From assembly GCA_019614645.1 (NCBI GenBank), contig JABWDB010000005.1, positions 3,504,001 through 3,568,000 on the forward strand: DNA of 64,000 bases, read 5' to 3'. Each line of letters opens with the position of its first letter. The stretch's first letter is position 1. The position numbers and the translations under genes are program-made. The stretch is from Stratiolaelaps scimitus (taxonomy: Eukaryota; Arthropoda; Arachnida; Mesostigmata; Laelapidae). Below the pieces are notes generated by a model. It saw only the letters and a list, made by a program, of their open reading frames with translations, ran no database searches and was not told the origin of the DNA. Shown here piece after piece: positions 13,401 through 25,700 of the stretch.

Positions 13401-15777
13401 GGCAATAGGGAAGCTATAGGAAGTGAGCAGGTACACAGGGGACTCGGTGCTCTGATGCCGGTAACGGTGCCTGCTGGGGTTGGCCGGAGGTAGGTGTTGC
13501 AGGTTTAGCTAGGCCTATGCCAGAGGAAGGCCGCTAGACAGCTTGGAGAAAGAAGCGCTCACAATAGAGGACCGGCCGGCCGGCAAGCCGACAGAGTCGA
13601 CGCCAACAGCCATCAGGCCATAGGACAGGAGTGAGAGGTAAGCGAAGGTAGAAAGGTAGGAGGCAGCCGGAGACCTGCTGCTGCTGCTACTGCTCCTGAC
13701 GCTAGAGTGCGCAAATCTGCGACAGCGGTAGGCCGATCGGGCCGACGATGAGCCACCAAACGCAATGCGAACGATGAACGGTCTGCTGTTCGTGATATTA
13801 TAACGTGTGCCACACACAAAGCCACGCACGCAGAGAGCGGCATCCAGTGAGCGAGGCCAAGCCAAGCTGAGTTGAGCAGGCGAGCTTTCCACAAGCCTAC
13901 CTACGAACTTACCTAGCTAGCTACCTCGCACGGTGGAACGACAACAATGACGAGGCAGCGACAAACTGCAACTCAGCCACGATGTAACACATCGCGCCCA
14001 TCTCCTCCGCTGGCACATCATCGCTGGCAGGGCCCCCGTTCCTTCTCACTTAGATCGCCTCACTTGCCACCCCGACACCCCCGGCTGTCCTCCGATGCCC
14101 CACCTCCGCTCTGCTATCCTGTTCCTGTCCGACGATAGGCGCCCACCACAGCGAGGCTGACAACAATTGGCGGAGGCAACTCTCTTCGTTTCTCTTTTCA
14201 CCTCGAAGCCCCTTTACTCTACGCCACCTCTATAGTCCCGCCTTTGTCCCTCCCTCCCCCCCCCCCTCTGTTTAGTCCCCGGTCGAACCCTGAAGCCCCC
14301 ACCCCCCAATAGCAGCGTGTTTTCCGGCCGCAACAACGGACAACCGCAGCCTGTCACAACGACAGGTCTCCGCTGAGACTCGCTATGGCTTGTCTATACA
14401 TCTCGCCTGGGCGAGGAGCTTTTGGATGTTCTGGGGGTCTCTCGTCTATACGGCGATGTTCATCTCGCCCGCGGTGTGTATACGTCCTCCGAACCAAATG
14501 GTACTTCGGCTTCTTTTACCTTTGCTGGTAGTACGGGTTATGTGGCATTGGTCGAGGAGATGAAAAAACCCCAGATGAAAGTGGCTCCCTGACTGCTCCA
14601 CTACCCCGAGCTTCTTCTCGCCCATAGAAATGATGGTCTATGCCTTTTTATAAGACAAAGAGCATCCTGGCTTTCGTCTCGGCCTAACCTTCTGACAGAT
14701 GGTCAGCGGCTCCTTCCCCCATTAAACCGAACAAATACAGGACATACCGACCTGCGTAAACCGATCCCAGAGCAGCAAACACGTAGTTAGTATCTGGGAC
14801 TAGTCTGATGTACTGGCAGTGCCTCAAGGATGTCAGCCTGCCAGGCAGTAGATAGACCATCTGAGCACTGCTTAAATCTCCAAGTTAAGCGTTAAATTCA
14901 AAAATAACGAAGGGCTCGTCACGTTCGAAGTGAAGCAGTTCGGAGAGCTTCCGATAGCAGACCGTGTCAGATTGCAGCGAAAGTGGTGTTTATGGATGCG
15001 AAGCTGGTCGTAAGTGTAATCCGCCAATAGAAGAGAGCCCGCAATCCCAATGGCAGTATCATGCAACATAATCATGACTAAGAAATGGTAAAAGATGCAT
15101 ATATATATATATGTGTGTGTAACGTCATGTGAACTGCAATGAACGTTGTAATCTCACAACTTTAATGACGTTTTGTACAATGGTGCCATTGTGCCTATGG
15201 CTAAATATATGAACATACACCTAAAGCACACAGCCTGCGTGAGGGGATAATTAATGCGCATCACGTTGCAATTCAATTGAACCTGACGGAAAGTTGAAGC
15301 TGAGTGATTGTTTTTCTAGTGGATTCTCAAAAAGCCTCCGTCCAATTTTATATTTAGTTCGTTTTTCTGTGAACATCCTGTCAGCAACAGGTGTACTATG
15401 CTGGTATATGCTATCATTCGACGCTCGAATGCAAATATGAAAATTATTTGTTACCCTTTGAAATAGTCCATATGGTTAACAATGGTCTGTAACCATAATT
15501 GTATACTAAAGTGCTGGTTAAGGTATGAACGTGCTTCGGGTCGTCGCCTTTTACCATTACCCTATAAGAGCTGAGGTGCCGCGTTCACTTAGGCTTTTCT
15601 CTTTCCATTCACAGGTATTCATTTTTCCAAGGGATGAAGCTTATAGCACTTATTGGAACGCAAGAAGCAATGTTGTCTATGGTATGGCAGACATCATAAT
15701 TCGAATATAGCGTAGCCGGGGCTGTAATGTTCGGCTAATCGGTGATAGGAATTAATATAAATTGAAAAAAATCATCG

Positions 15778-15856
15778 CGTCTCGGTGCGATATCGAACCC
15801 GATACCTCCCCGGTGTGGGGTCGACGCCCGAGTTACTCTGCTACCTCAGCGGGCTA
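15778..15856 (-). mobile_element. tRNA-like element with pol III signals (SINE head or tRNA pseudogene)
   Basis: The minus strand has an A-box-like GGTAGCAGAGTAACTC (plus 15830-15845), a GGGTTCGATATC B box (plus 15789-15800) at tRNA-like spacing, and a T7 run on the minus strand at 15771-15765 that could end pol III transcription. The acceptor and T stems do not pair well, so a working tRNA is unlikely. I found no target-site duplication. Confidence 0.45.
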
Positions 15857-17402
15857 TGTCCTGACCCTTTCCTCGGAAAGCATTCGGGGCCTTTCGTGAC
15901 CAGGCATTGCAGGGCTAACCGCAGTGTGCTAACGGTGTCGCCCTGAGACGCTTGTGTCACAGATGGCACGCTACCACCACCGGTTTATCGGGACGCCACG
16001 CTTTCGTGAAGAGGATCCCGTCTCGTGGACCAGCTATCCGCACAGTAGCTTCACAGCCGAAAGGAGCCGAACCGCTGCGAATAAAGAAGCGATTCATATT
16101 CTAATTGAGACCCTTATAGGATTCCGTCGGCCTGCCTCCCACCCGGGCTTGGCCGGCTTCGGCCGATTCTCCGACATCGGCCGCAACCACCAGCCGCAAA
16201 GCGCCCCCAATCCCCTCATCTCTCTTATGGCTTTAGCCGCCTCTCGGACAAACGCATGCTCCAGCGTGGGCTGCTCACCAACCGCCTTTTGTGCCTTTGT
16301 GTTGCCAACCCGCAACCCTACACTCGACCTACCCTCGGCGTTTCCAGTTGGACCGGTTAAAAGGCGCCGATCCCCATATTCCTCTTCACATTCACCGACG
16401 CCCACCTCACCCCCCCCCCCCCGCCCCCCCCATCACGCCCGCAAAGATAAGCAAAGTAAAGATCCGCCAGCAGTGCGAAGAACGCTGTCTCAGTGGCCGC
16501 ATACTAATCGCGGCTATCTGCAGCCCCGGCAATCATATCAGAATGGCATAATAGCAGCGCCAGACGAAGACACTGAAGGAAGGATACGGTTCTGAAGGTG
16601 TTTCGGCCGGGGGGGAGACCGCTTCGGAGATGGACGCCGTTTTCGGGAGGAGCGCATGGGGTACTCGGGAGCGCTGTGGCGCGAAAAATTACTATTATCA
16701 ACCAGGCGAATGGGTGCGAGAACGAGAGAGCGAGAGGGAAAGAGAGAAATGGGGGGGGGGTAGTCGGCAAAACCACCCCATTCAGGCAGACAACGGTGTT
16801 GCTATTTCTATTGTGGCAATTGCTGCTGCTGCTGCTGCTATTATTCGCACGATTATATTGCCACTATGAACGTATCGTATTTTGCTATTGTTGTCATTGT
16901 CATGCTGCTATGTGGGCCGAATTGAGTGGCGTGGACTAGACTCGTAACGGCAGCCAGCACCAGACTCGCTCTAGGTACACGAACGTATTGCACAATGTTC
17001 TCCAGGGGATGGCAGCTGACGGCGAATGCAAATGTCCACGGGGCTTAGTTAGCGGACGCCACTGAGGAACTTGTTGAACAAAACGCTTCCATTGAAGACT
17101 TCTTGTGGTGTGCTGTTGGACACCTTTTACACGTTTGCGAAATATTCATATATATATATATATATATATATACATATTCCTTTCATATATAAATATATAT
17201 ATTTCTTTTTTTCTTTCTTTTTATTTTACCTGTTGTCATAATGCTCGTGGACATTTAACGACGGCAAACGTGAACGTGGAGTAATTGTTTGGCAGTTCGA
17301 GGTATAACAACAGCAACATAAAGGGAACAATTCTGATGTCAGTGGAGGCAGGGCATAAAACCAAAGGGAGGTAATATTTCGTGAAGATTATTTCCAAATT
17401 AC

Positions 17403-17480
17403 CCCAATGAACAGACGGTCCCATGACATCATTAAATTGTAGCGGCACAAGTGACACATAAGTCGACTGACTCGAAAGCA
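17403..17480 (+). repeat. inverted repeat, left arm
   Basis: The reverse complement of this arm contains CTACAATTTAATGATGTCAT, then GACCGTC and GTTCAT, and TGCTTTCGA with CGACT. The same blocks recur in the same order at 17702-17792 with few changes. The arm runs into a (TA)n tract at 17511-17587. Confidence 0.7.
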
Positions 17481-17506
17481 TTCAGCTCGACACAACGACA
17501 TAATAA

Positions 17507-17510
<4 letters not shown>

Positions 17511-17587
<77 letters not shown>
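17511..17587. repeat. (TA)n microsatellite, 77 bp
   Basis: This is an uninterrupted AT dinucleotide tract inside the inverted repeat. It is self-complementary and could extrude as a cruciform. Confidence 0.95.
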
Positions 17588-17590
<3 letters not shown>

Positions 17591-17701
17591 TCACAGAGTC
17601 CATTATAGACTTCTACATGATCACATCTTAATCGCGTACTCTTGATTGAAACGGACGTACCCTACATAGGTGTATATATATATATACATATACACTATTA
17701 T

Positions 17702-17792
17702 TGCTTTCGAATCAGCCGACTCATCTAATTTCGGCAGAGAATCCTTGTGTCACTACAATTTAATGATGTCATGTGACCGTCCGTTCATCGGG
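17702..17792 (+). repeat. inverted repeat, right arm
   Basis: It starts TGCTTTCGAATCAGCCGACT and ends with CTACAATTTAATGATGTCAT and GACCGTCCGTTCATCGGG, matching the reverse complement of the left arm. A (TA)n tract (17672-17691) lies just inside it, so unique sequence and (TA)n are both duplicated in inverse order. Confidence 0.7.
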
Positions 17793-20700
17793 CTCCACCG
17801 TCTCTCGTTTGCTTCTCTTTATTCCCTTCCCACCTCATCATTTTTTGGCCTTTTCCGCCTCTTGAACGATAACCGTCTTATGCTTAGCTAACATTCGTGT
17901 TGCCTGTTTTCGCTAGACGGCCGCAAGCGAGTTCCTCGGTGGCGCCTAACGCGAGTGAGTATTGGCAATGCTGTGTTACCTCCGGTTCGTCCGGTTCACC
18001 CCCCGCCAATCTCACCGCTGGGCTTCGACGGCGGCGGCGGCGGCGGCGGTTGCGACTGGCCCTCGTGCCCACAAGCGGTTCAGTCAGCTGTGATACCTTT
18101 TTGGCTTCTGGCTTTTGGCGCATGCACAGCGCCTTGCCAGCGGGCCGGGATGAGTGGTGCCAATGGACTGCGGCAATGGAGGCGAGAGTATGGGACGGCC
18201 GTGTAGTGACAGGCTGCGCTCCCCCGGGCGATCCGAATTCATCCGCCTGGGTGAGTTGAGCCTGTCGAGCTGCGCGTACACCCACCCCTCAACGGCTCCT
18301 ACCTAGAGCTAGGCCCTGCTGGCGGCCGCCTCCCTGCCAACAGCACCTTGTTCAATGATGCCCCAGTGGCCACGCACTCTGACTCGACCATTGACCAGGT
18401 GGTTCTGTGTTCAGCCAAGGTGAGGCCAGTAACTGGCGAAGAACCACAGCTATTCGGCGTCCGCTATGTAGCCAGCAAAGTTGGATTGCACGGGACGGCA
18501 GGTGATTCGACACTTCTCAATATCGCGGCCGCTATATATACACAAATATATGTGTCTACGCACATATATATATATATATGTATGGCCCTAATAGTCTTGC
18601 CGTCACAACCGCACGTAGAGGAATGAAGGCTAAGCGCTTCGGTACGGCACTACCACGCAAGGACAGTTGTTCGATTGAGAGAATCCGCTAGAGGCGCCCT
18701 CCGTGGTCACCGGCGACATTATCTACTCGGCAGCCGCCGTTCGACATCTGCCGTCACAGTCGCGTTCTCACCCCCCTGTTAGCTCCCCTTGTGACGTTCC
18801 AACGGCAATCAGCTCCGCCCACAACTGGGGGTTTCTGCGGCCGCGACGACGGCACCGCTGTTGCCTGACCCTACTCTGTGTCATGGCCTCGTGAATCAGA
18901 GCCAGCAAAAGCAACGCGGCCTCACATTGCTAGGGGCTAGAGGGCACGTAAGTCACATGGCGAACAGAGAGAGAGAGAGAGAGGGATCGAGAGGGAGAGA
19001 GGGGCGCAGAAAGCTAAATACGCTCTTCAAGAACCACAGACCCATAGCACATATCGGCAGAGGGTTTGCGCCTGGCCAGTCAGGGGCTCGAACGGCGGTG
19101 CGGCTGGGTGGTCGATCCCGATGTTGTCGGTGATGGGCTAGCTAAATTCTCTACGACGGCCAGCATGATGATCCTGACCCAACTCCGGTCCCCGACGCGA
19201 CCAGATCCGAACGCTAACTCCCATCGAGATACAGGCAACAGTGTGCGCGGCCCTGCTCGCTGAACGAACGCACACAGTCAGTGAGTAAGCGTGATGAATC
19301 GCTAGTCAGTCAGTCAGAGAGAGAGAGCGAGTGTGTGAATTAGTTGTCTTCCTATGGGTTTTTGTGCGTCGCACCTGCTCAATCGGAACAAACCACTTAT
19401 TTACGCATCGCTAGCGATCTCGGCTAGCAAATCACTTCGGTCTTTTGCTTGAAACGTAGAAATGGTTTTGAGTGAGAGAATGACATGCATGGAGGTGGAG
19501 ACATCGACGATGATAGAGACACAGTCAGCCGAAGTCAGGAGGGCCCGAAGGAAAAAGAGAATTTGCTAAATCGCTCGCAGCGTTTACCGATGCAGGTTGT
19601 CGAGTAGGGGTACAGAAGGCGAGTCGGAGTAAATCGAGTTTAGACTCGACACTCTGCCTTCGTAGGGCGGCGGTCGCTGGTCGTCGTCGTCGTGGATTGC
19701 TTCATTTTTACCTGGTTTCAGATTCGCCACAGTGAGAAGGCTCGCGAACCGATTTGGGAGCTTAAGGGATGGTGCCGCTTGTTAAGTGCCGCTTGCAGTT
19801 GTCAAAAAAATAGTCTTCCAGTTAGGCAGGAAAGAGGATTTTTGCTTTGAAGCTACTGTGTGTGCCGTAGTGTTAAGCAACTTGCTTTCGAACTATTAAA
19901 ATGTATCGTCATATTTGAGTGTCAACCCATTATTTTGAAATATGCTTTGCCTTCAAAGTATATTACTACTTATATATATATATATATATATATAACAAAT
20001 ACCATTCAGGGGTGGTCCAGAAGCGGAATGTTCGGATCCAAAACTTCGACAGCCTCATTATATTTAGCGTCGGTTCCCTCCACTCGGTATCGTAAAACAA
20101 TATTTTACTCACCCACTAAGAATAGACAAAATCACCATTCGTGGGTGCAGTGGGTCCAAAGTCCATCCAAAGTTTCTGATTTGTTCATATTTCGAGGAAT
20201 CATTTGAAGGCGAAAGATCAGTGTCTTGCGGTTTTACTGCAGTTATTAGCGCCCCCCCCCTCTATTGCTACAAAGGCGATCGTAAGGCAGTCGTCCACAG
20301 GGGCCTGAATCTTTCCTGAATCGTCTGAGACGGATATAGTCGTGAATCCGGCTCGTTAGGGCGTCCCACAAATAAGCGGATCAGATGAGCTTCCCTTTCT
20401 GCTAGAAGTAAGTCTCTCCTGCCGCCTAGGCCACATCTTCGTTCAATGATGATACTGCCTGATCGAGCAGCTACGCCTCCTGTGTATCGGCTTCTCTGGC
20501 ACAAGTCCGTTTTGTTATCAAGAAGGGACGAATGTCTTTGCATATCGAGTATATAATATTACTAAGGCATGCCCTTCCCTTGACAAGAACATCGCATCAC
20601 GTTCGTGAGGTGAGTTGTTACGCACGAGTTTCGTTTATATAGCTGTTACCTCTTTATCACTATTCTAGAACATACCTAATCCCGATATCGTTTTGGTCTG

Positions 20701-21687
20701 GAAGCAATGATCTCGTCTCATTTCCTCTCCTATAACCCTATGATTTCGGGAGACTCTGCTGCATGGCTCTTGTTATTGCGTTACCTTGCTACTGTTGTCT
20801 CATCATTCTGTTTTATCCGATTTAATTGCATTGTTCGACTGCTCCCGAATTGCCGAATTACCCTGATTAATTCAACTGCTCCACTGTACCTTACGCCTTA
20901 CTGTTGCGTATTTTACCTTTAAGGGGGTCCGTCTTATGAAGCAATGCCGAAAGCAGTCGTACCGTGGACGTTAAACGTTGGCTCTAAGTCAGCCAGGAAA
21001 GTTTACTTCACTCTGGTCACATCGTTGTGGCTGTTGACCAGCCATCAGCTTGCAACGGCAAAGAACCGCTGCCCAATGAGATGATCCCGTTATCCAATTC
21101 GGTGATCTCGAGGTAAAGCTATCCTCAACTACCCATATGCCCAAACAAATCATAAGACGTATTCGTCAAAACAATCAAATTTTCACACTGAAATCTAAGC
21201 AACCTTTGCATTGCCTAATGAAATAGTGTGTCAAAGAGTGTGTGCATGTATGTGAGACACATACAATCATCTAAAATAAGAGGCTGCCTCTATACTCTAG
21301 GTATTTTAATTAACCTGAACCCATACATTTCATAGCTAGCTTTCTTACGTTCTCAAACATAAACGCAATTTCTTCCCAGACATGTTTGCGCTTTCGCGTT
21401 AAAAGGCGGGCCCACTATCTATATTTCCCAAGAAAATGATCACCGGAGTCTCACCGGAGCCCTTTTGCGAGATTGGCGACACAAACGTACATACAACATA
21501 AATACAACGTTGACGCGCTTCAGACTCTCGGATTGGATACGCAGTCACAATTTGCAGGCTCATATTTGAATTACATATTTAGTTACTACTCTCTTCGAGT
21601 GGCATTTCTCATTGATACGCCTTGCCTATTGGCCCGATATCGGGGGAATAAACACAATCAACTACAATGGCATATATTTCAGCTTTC
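17793..21687. other. downstream intergenic region, right part
   Basis: Nothing gene-like is recognised. It contains a (GGC)n run at 18028-18050, (TA)n near 18530-18580 and 19971-19994, (GA)n at 18966-18983 and 19316-19327, and a C run near 20252. Confidence 0.6.
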
Positions 21688-21693
21688 TTTATT
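21688..21693 (-). terminator. candidate ds polyadenylation signal AATAAA
   Basis: It is the first canonical AATAAA on the transcript strand after the ds stop codon, about 1.08 kb downstream. About 25 nt further a GT-rich stretch (TTGATTGTGTTTATT) resembles a downstream element. Alternative sites further on cannot be excluded. Confidence 0.4.
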
Positions 21694-22766
21694 TAGAAAA
21701 CTCAGCCGATTCACTCAGCAAATCCATCGACAACGTCGTCGGAAAACGAGCTTGTTCTTCGTCGTCCATTAAGACGTTGCGTTTCCACCAGATTGAAAAT
21801 CGACAGAGTCGCCATGCACACACCATATTATCGTGTTACTCGTTCTGTCAATATACCCCATTGTGCGCGGCTCTATACATGAACGTCTATTTAACGGGAA
21901 TCTACATCGTTAGCACATGATGTTCCCTGTGTTCTAGCCAATAGGATACCATTCTCGCGTCATTTTTTCTCTCTCTCTCTCTCGCATTTCGACCTTGCTC
22001 CATGCGCCGGGGTCATATCTACATTTGGATGGCTTGACCTTTACACACATGTTTTGAAAAGTTGCTTACTTCTTCTTCTTCCTACTGTACATCACATTTA
22101 CAAGCAGATGTGTCGTCTTCCGTGTTCAGTGTCATTCGATCGGCTTCTATTAAACAATGGGCTTGTCGCTGAGGAAAGATTTCCCTGGCAATCTCATGGC
22201 TACCCCCCCCCCCCCCGCGCCCCCTTCATAGACGTTCCCTTATTGCAGCATCGAGTTGAACTATGTCTTTGCTAGCGTCTGTCTACTATTCGTATTTACA
22301 ATAGAAAGTACAGGCTAAATATTTACATCTAAGAATGGAGCGTTGTGGCTTCAATCTTTCAACGAACTCTTCTCGTCGACTCCATTCTGACTTCATCCAG
22401 CGTAATCTTAGCCCACAGGTGTGTTCTCTATGTTACTCTTATGCAGGCGTATTATGTACAATAAATATATTGGTACAGCCGAAGTGGCTATTTTGCTTGT
22501 GCCACACCTTGTCTTTTCACTATGACCCAAGGATCCGCCTTTGTGGAATGGTTTACATTATGGCCGTCTCTTTGAGGAACCTTCAGCATGATTGAGAAAC
22601 TCGCTTACGAGAACGTCTTCCTACCTCTACTAATCAGTAAAGTAACAGCAACTCATTTTATAGCAGCCCTCCTGGCTGTCATTGTGTTCTAAAGCAGGTT
22701 TCTAAGTTCGATTGTTCACTGAGTCTGTGTCTGTGTGTGTGTATGGATGTTGCCTGCTACAGTATG
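21694..22766 (-). other. dachsous probable 3' UTR
   Basis: The stretch runs from the TAG stop to the first AATAAA on the minus strand. It contains a poly-G tract on the transcript strand (C run at about 22203-22217 on plus) and no open frame of note. The 3' end is inferred only from the poly(A) signal. Confidence 0.4.
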
Positions 22767-25700
22767 CTACAATTCTGAATCGCTTTCGACAGCCCGAATT
22801 AGCGTAGCCGCGCGGCTTCCTCCGACAGCGCGCAGCGACATACGATGGTTATGCGGGCCCGCCATAAACGACACGTCATACACGGGCGACAGCTCCTCAG
22901 CAGGACGCGCAGGCGGCGGACAGGGTTCAAAGCTTGGCGTCATCGCGCTGGGATAAGGAGCCATTCCGCCATGTGGTATACCCGAACTGGCCGCAGCTAC
23001 CACAGCGGGAGGCATCGGCGGCGGCGGTGGACGCTGCTGTGTTGGAGGCAAACGTTCGATGATCACACTTCGTCGAGATCCGTTCGATGAGCCGCCCGAG
23101 CTCAGCGCTGTCATCGGGTAGCCCGGATGCGCGGGACCGGGCGGGCCTTCGCCGACAGCCCCGACCGCCGGACTGATTTTCGCCATCTCGGCGAACATGT
23201 TTGGCAGCTTGTGATACTGCGGGCTCCAATCGTTCAGATAGTCCCAGTTGTACGAGCCGGCAATCTCCTCTTCACTGTGCACGATCGAGCTGAGTGAGCC
23301 GGCCACGGGCGGTTGGCGCATCCTGACAGGTGCGGGTCCCCGTTGCGGCGCTGCCTGATCTTCAAGATCGTCGAGTTTCTCGTAGATGATATTCGACATA
23401 CCGTCACAATCACCGCCCTCGATCTTGGCGTAGTCTCCCTGGGTGCTCTTCTCCGAGCCCGTATATATGCCGAGACGTGCCAAATACTCCTGCGTGTTCT
23501 GGGCCGATATCACGCTCGTCGCGTCCTCCCCTCCGCAGTGGCCCGTATGCGCCGGCATGTTGAGCATCCGGCCTTCGTTTATCATGCGAATCTCTTCGTC
23601 TTCGTCAGCACTTCGGCTTGACACGCACCGCTTGTCGTACCCGGTCGTCAAGTGTGCCTCGTCGGGCGTATCGTAATGCGAGATCTCGTTATAGTGCGGC
23701 GGGTACGTCAGGTTCGGATAGCGGCACGCATCCATAGCGTCCATGGTGTCCTCGAACCGGCGGGCGGCTTCGGGCTTGTTGGCGTCCTTCGACGACGTGC
23801 GGTACTTGGAGAAAATCAGGAGGCTCAACAGGATCAAGGCGGCGAATCCCAACAGTACAATTAATGCAATAGCCCACGAGGCGAACCCACCTTCGGACAG
23901 GTTCTCGGCGACGAGGCTGGCGTTCAGTGAGAAGTCGATTGTCAGTTGTACGGTGGTGAGACTTTTCAGCGAGTTCGTTCGGCCACTGCCAGCTTCTACA
24001 GTCAGTGTCATCTCGGTGACCCGTTTCTGAGGGGTAATCGGCTTCACAACATAGATCACGCCAGAGGTCGAGTTGACATTGAAGTGCTGACTTGATGACC
24101 GCAGCCAATACGAGACGATACCGTCCGATCCACCATCAACATCGGTCGCTTCGACACGCCCGACGCCGTACCCCATTGGCGCATTGCCAGGAACGGTGAA
24201 ATGATACACCGGCTTAAGGAACTCGGGTGGATACTCGTCTTTGCCCTGTACGTCAACTTGAACTTGGGCATGCGCGTATTTACCGCCAGCATCGGTGGCC
24301 ACCACGATGAAATAGTATCTTTTCTTACTCTCGAAGTCGAACACGGCGTTCGTTGTCACAAGGCCACTCTCAGCGTTGACACTAAACTTGTCCCTTGCCT
24401 CGGCCTCTAAGATGCTGTAGTTCAGCGAGCCGTAACGCCCCTTGTCTCGGTCGCTAGCGTGCGCGGTGAAAACCACACTTCCGATTGGCGCTGACTCCTG
24501 AACGAATTCGTTGTAACGCGACACAGGGAATACGGGTGCGTTGTCGTTCTCGTCCTTAACCATTATCGAGACGCCGACGAGGGAAGCAAGAGCGGGATTT
24601 AGCAGGTCGATTGCCCGCACAATGAATCGGAACTCCTCCGTCGTGTCAAAGTCGAGCTCTTTGAGTAGCACGATGTTTCCTGTACGATTACCAATCTCGA
24701 AATGACCCTTCTCATTGCCGGACGTTATGTCGTAGGCAACATCACTTTCTGCGTCCTTGTCTTCCGCGGACACCTGAAGGACCATGCTGCCCACCCGAGT
24801 GAGCTCCGATAGTGAGATCTCATAGCGGCTCTTGCCAAATACTGGGGGTGAATCGTTCACGTCGTTGATGTCGACAGCCAGAACCGTTGTGACATTGACA
24901 ATTTCACGTTTTCGATGTGGGAACGCCACAACTTTAAGCTCGTAACGCCGCTGTGTTTCCCGGTCGAGTCGGCCTGCTGTCTGGACCTGACCCTTGCCGT
25001 CAATAGCGAACAGGCCATTCTCGTTGCCCTCGTAGATCTCGTAGGAGAGCTTTGAGTCGGCGGTCTTGGCACCGCTATGGAGGTCGACGGTGCTGAGGTT
25101 TGCGACCGTTGAACCAATTGGCGCCGATTCGAGTATCGAAGCCGAATAGCTTCGTTCGGCGAAGTTATACGGCTTCTCGAGAAGACTTGAGGTTTGCACG
25201 CGTAACGCTACGGCCGTACTGAACGAAGGGCTTCCGCCGTCCTCCGCGACGACCGATAGATAGGATATGAAATTCGGCTTCAGCGATACGCCAGCTCTGA
25301 GTGAGATTTCACCAGTTTTCCGATCGATCTTGACCAATTCCGACTTCGGCCGGATCTTGTACGTGATCAGGCCATTGTCCGACGGATCGCCATCGGTGGC
25401 GTTCACCCGAAGGATTGTCCCGCCACTCGTCGTGCTCAACATCGCTGTGTATGCCGACTCGTTGAACTGCGGCGCATGGTCGTTCACATCGAGAACATTG
25501 ACGCCGACCGTCGTCTCGGCAGTATGAATCCCGTCGGTCGCCACGACCGTCACCGAGTAGTTCGTCTGCGTTTCGAAGTCCAACTGTCTGGCCAGTGTAA
25601 GCTGGCCGGAAAACGCGTCAATCGTGAACGTGTTATCAGGATTTCGTAGGCTGTAAACGAGCGCTGGGTGTGCATCGACATCGTTCGCCGTTATCACCGA

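Larger units (their letters stand above)
9546..17402. other. downstream intergenic region, middle part
   Basis: I see no convincing gene. The region holds the (TTG)n tract at 10387-10455, (GA)n near 13207-13260, poly-C runs near 14257 and 16416-16432, a G run near 16750, the tRNA-like element at 15778-15856 and (TA)n at 17149-17172. A 213-codon plus-strand frame at 15954-16595 has no recognisable domain and crosses a poly-C tract. Confidence 0.55.

Noticed and set aside
15954..16595. 213-codon plus-strand open frame
   Set aside because: It crosses a poly-C tract giving a proline run, has no recognisable domain and shows no supporting splice or promoter signals.
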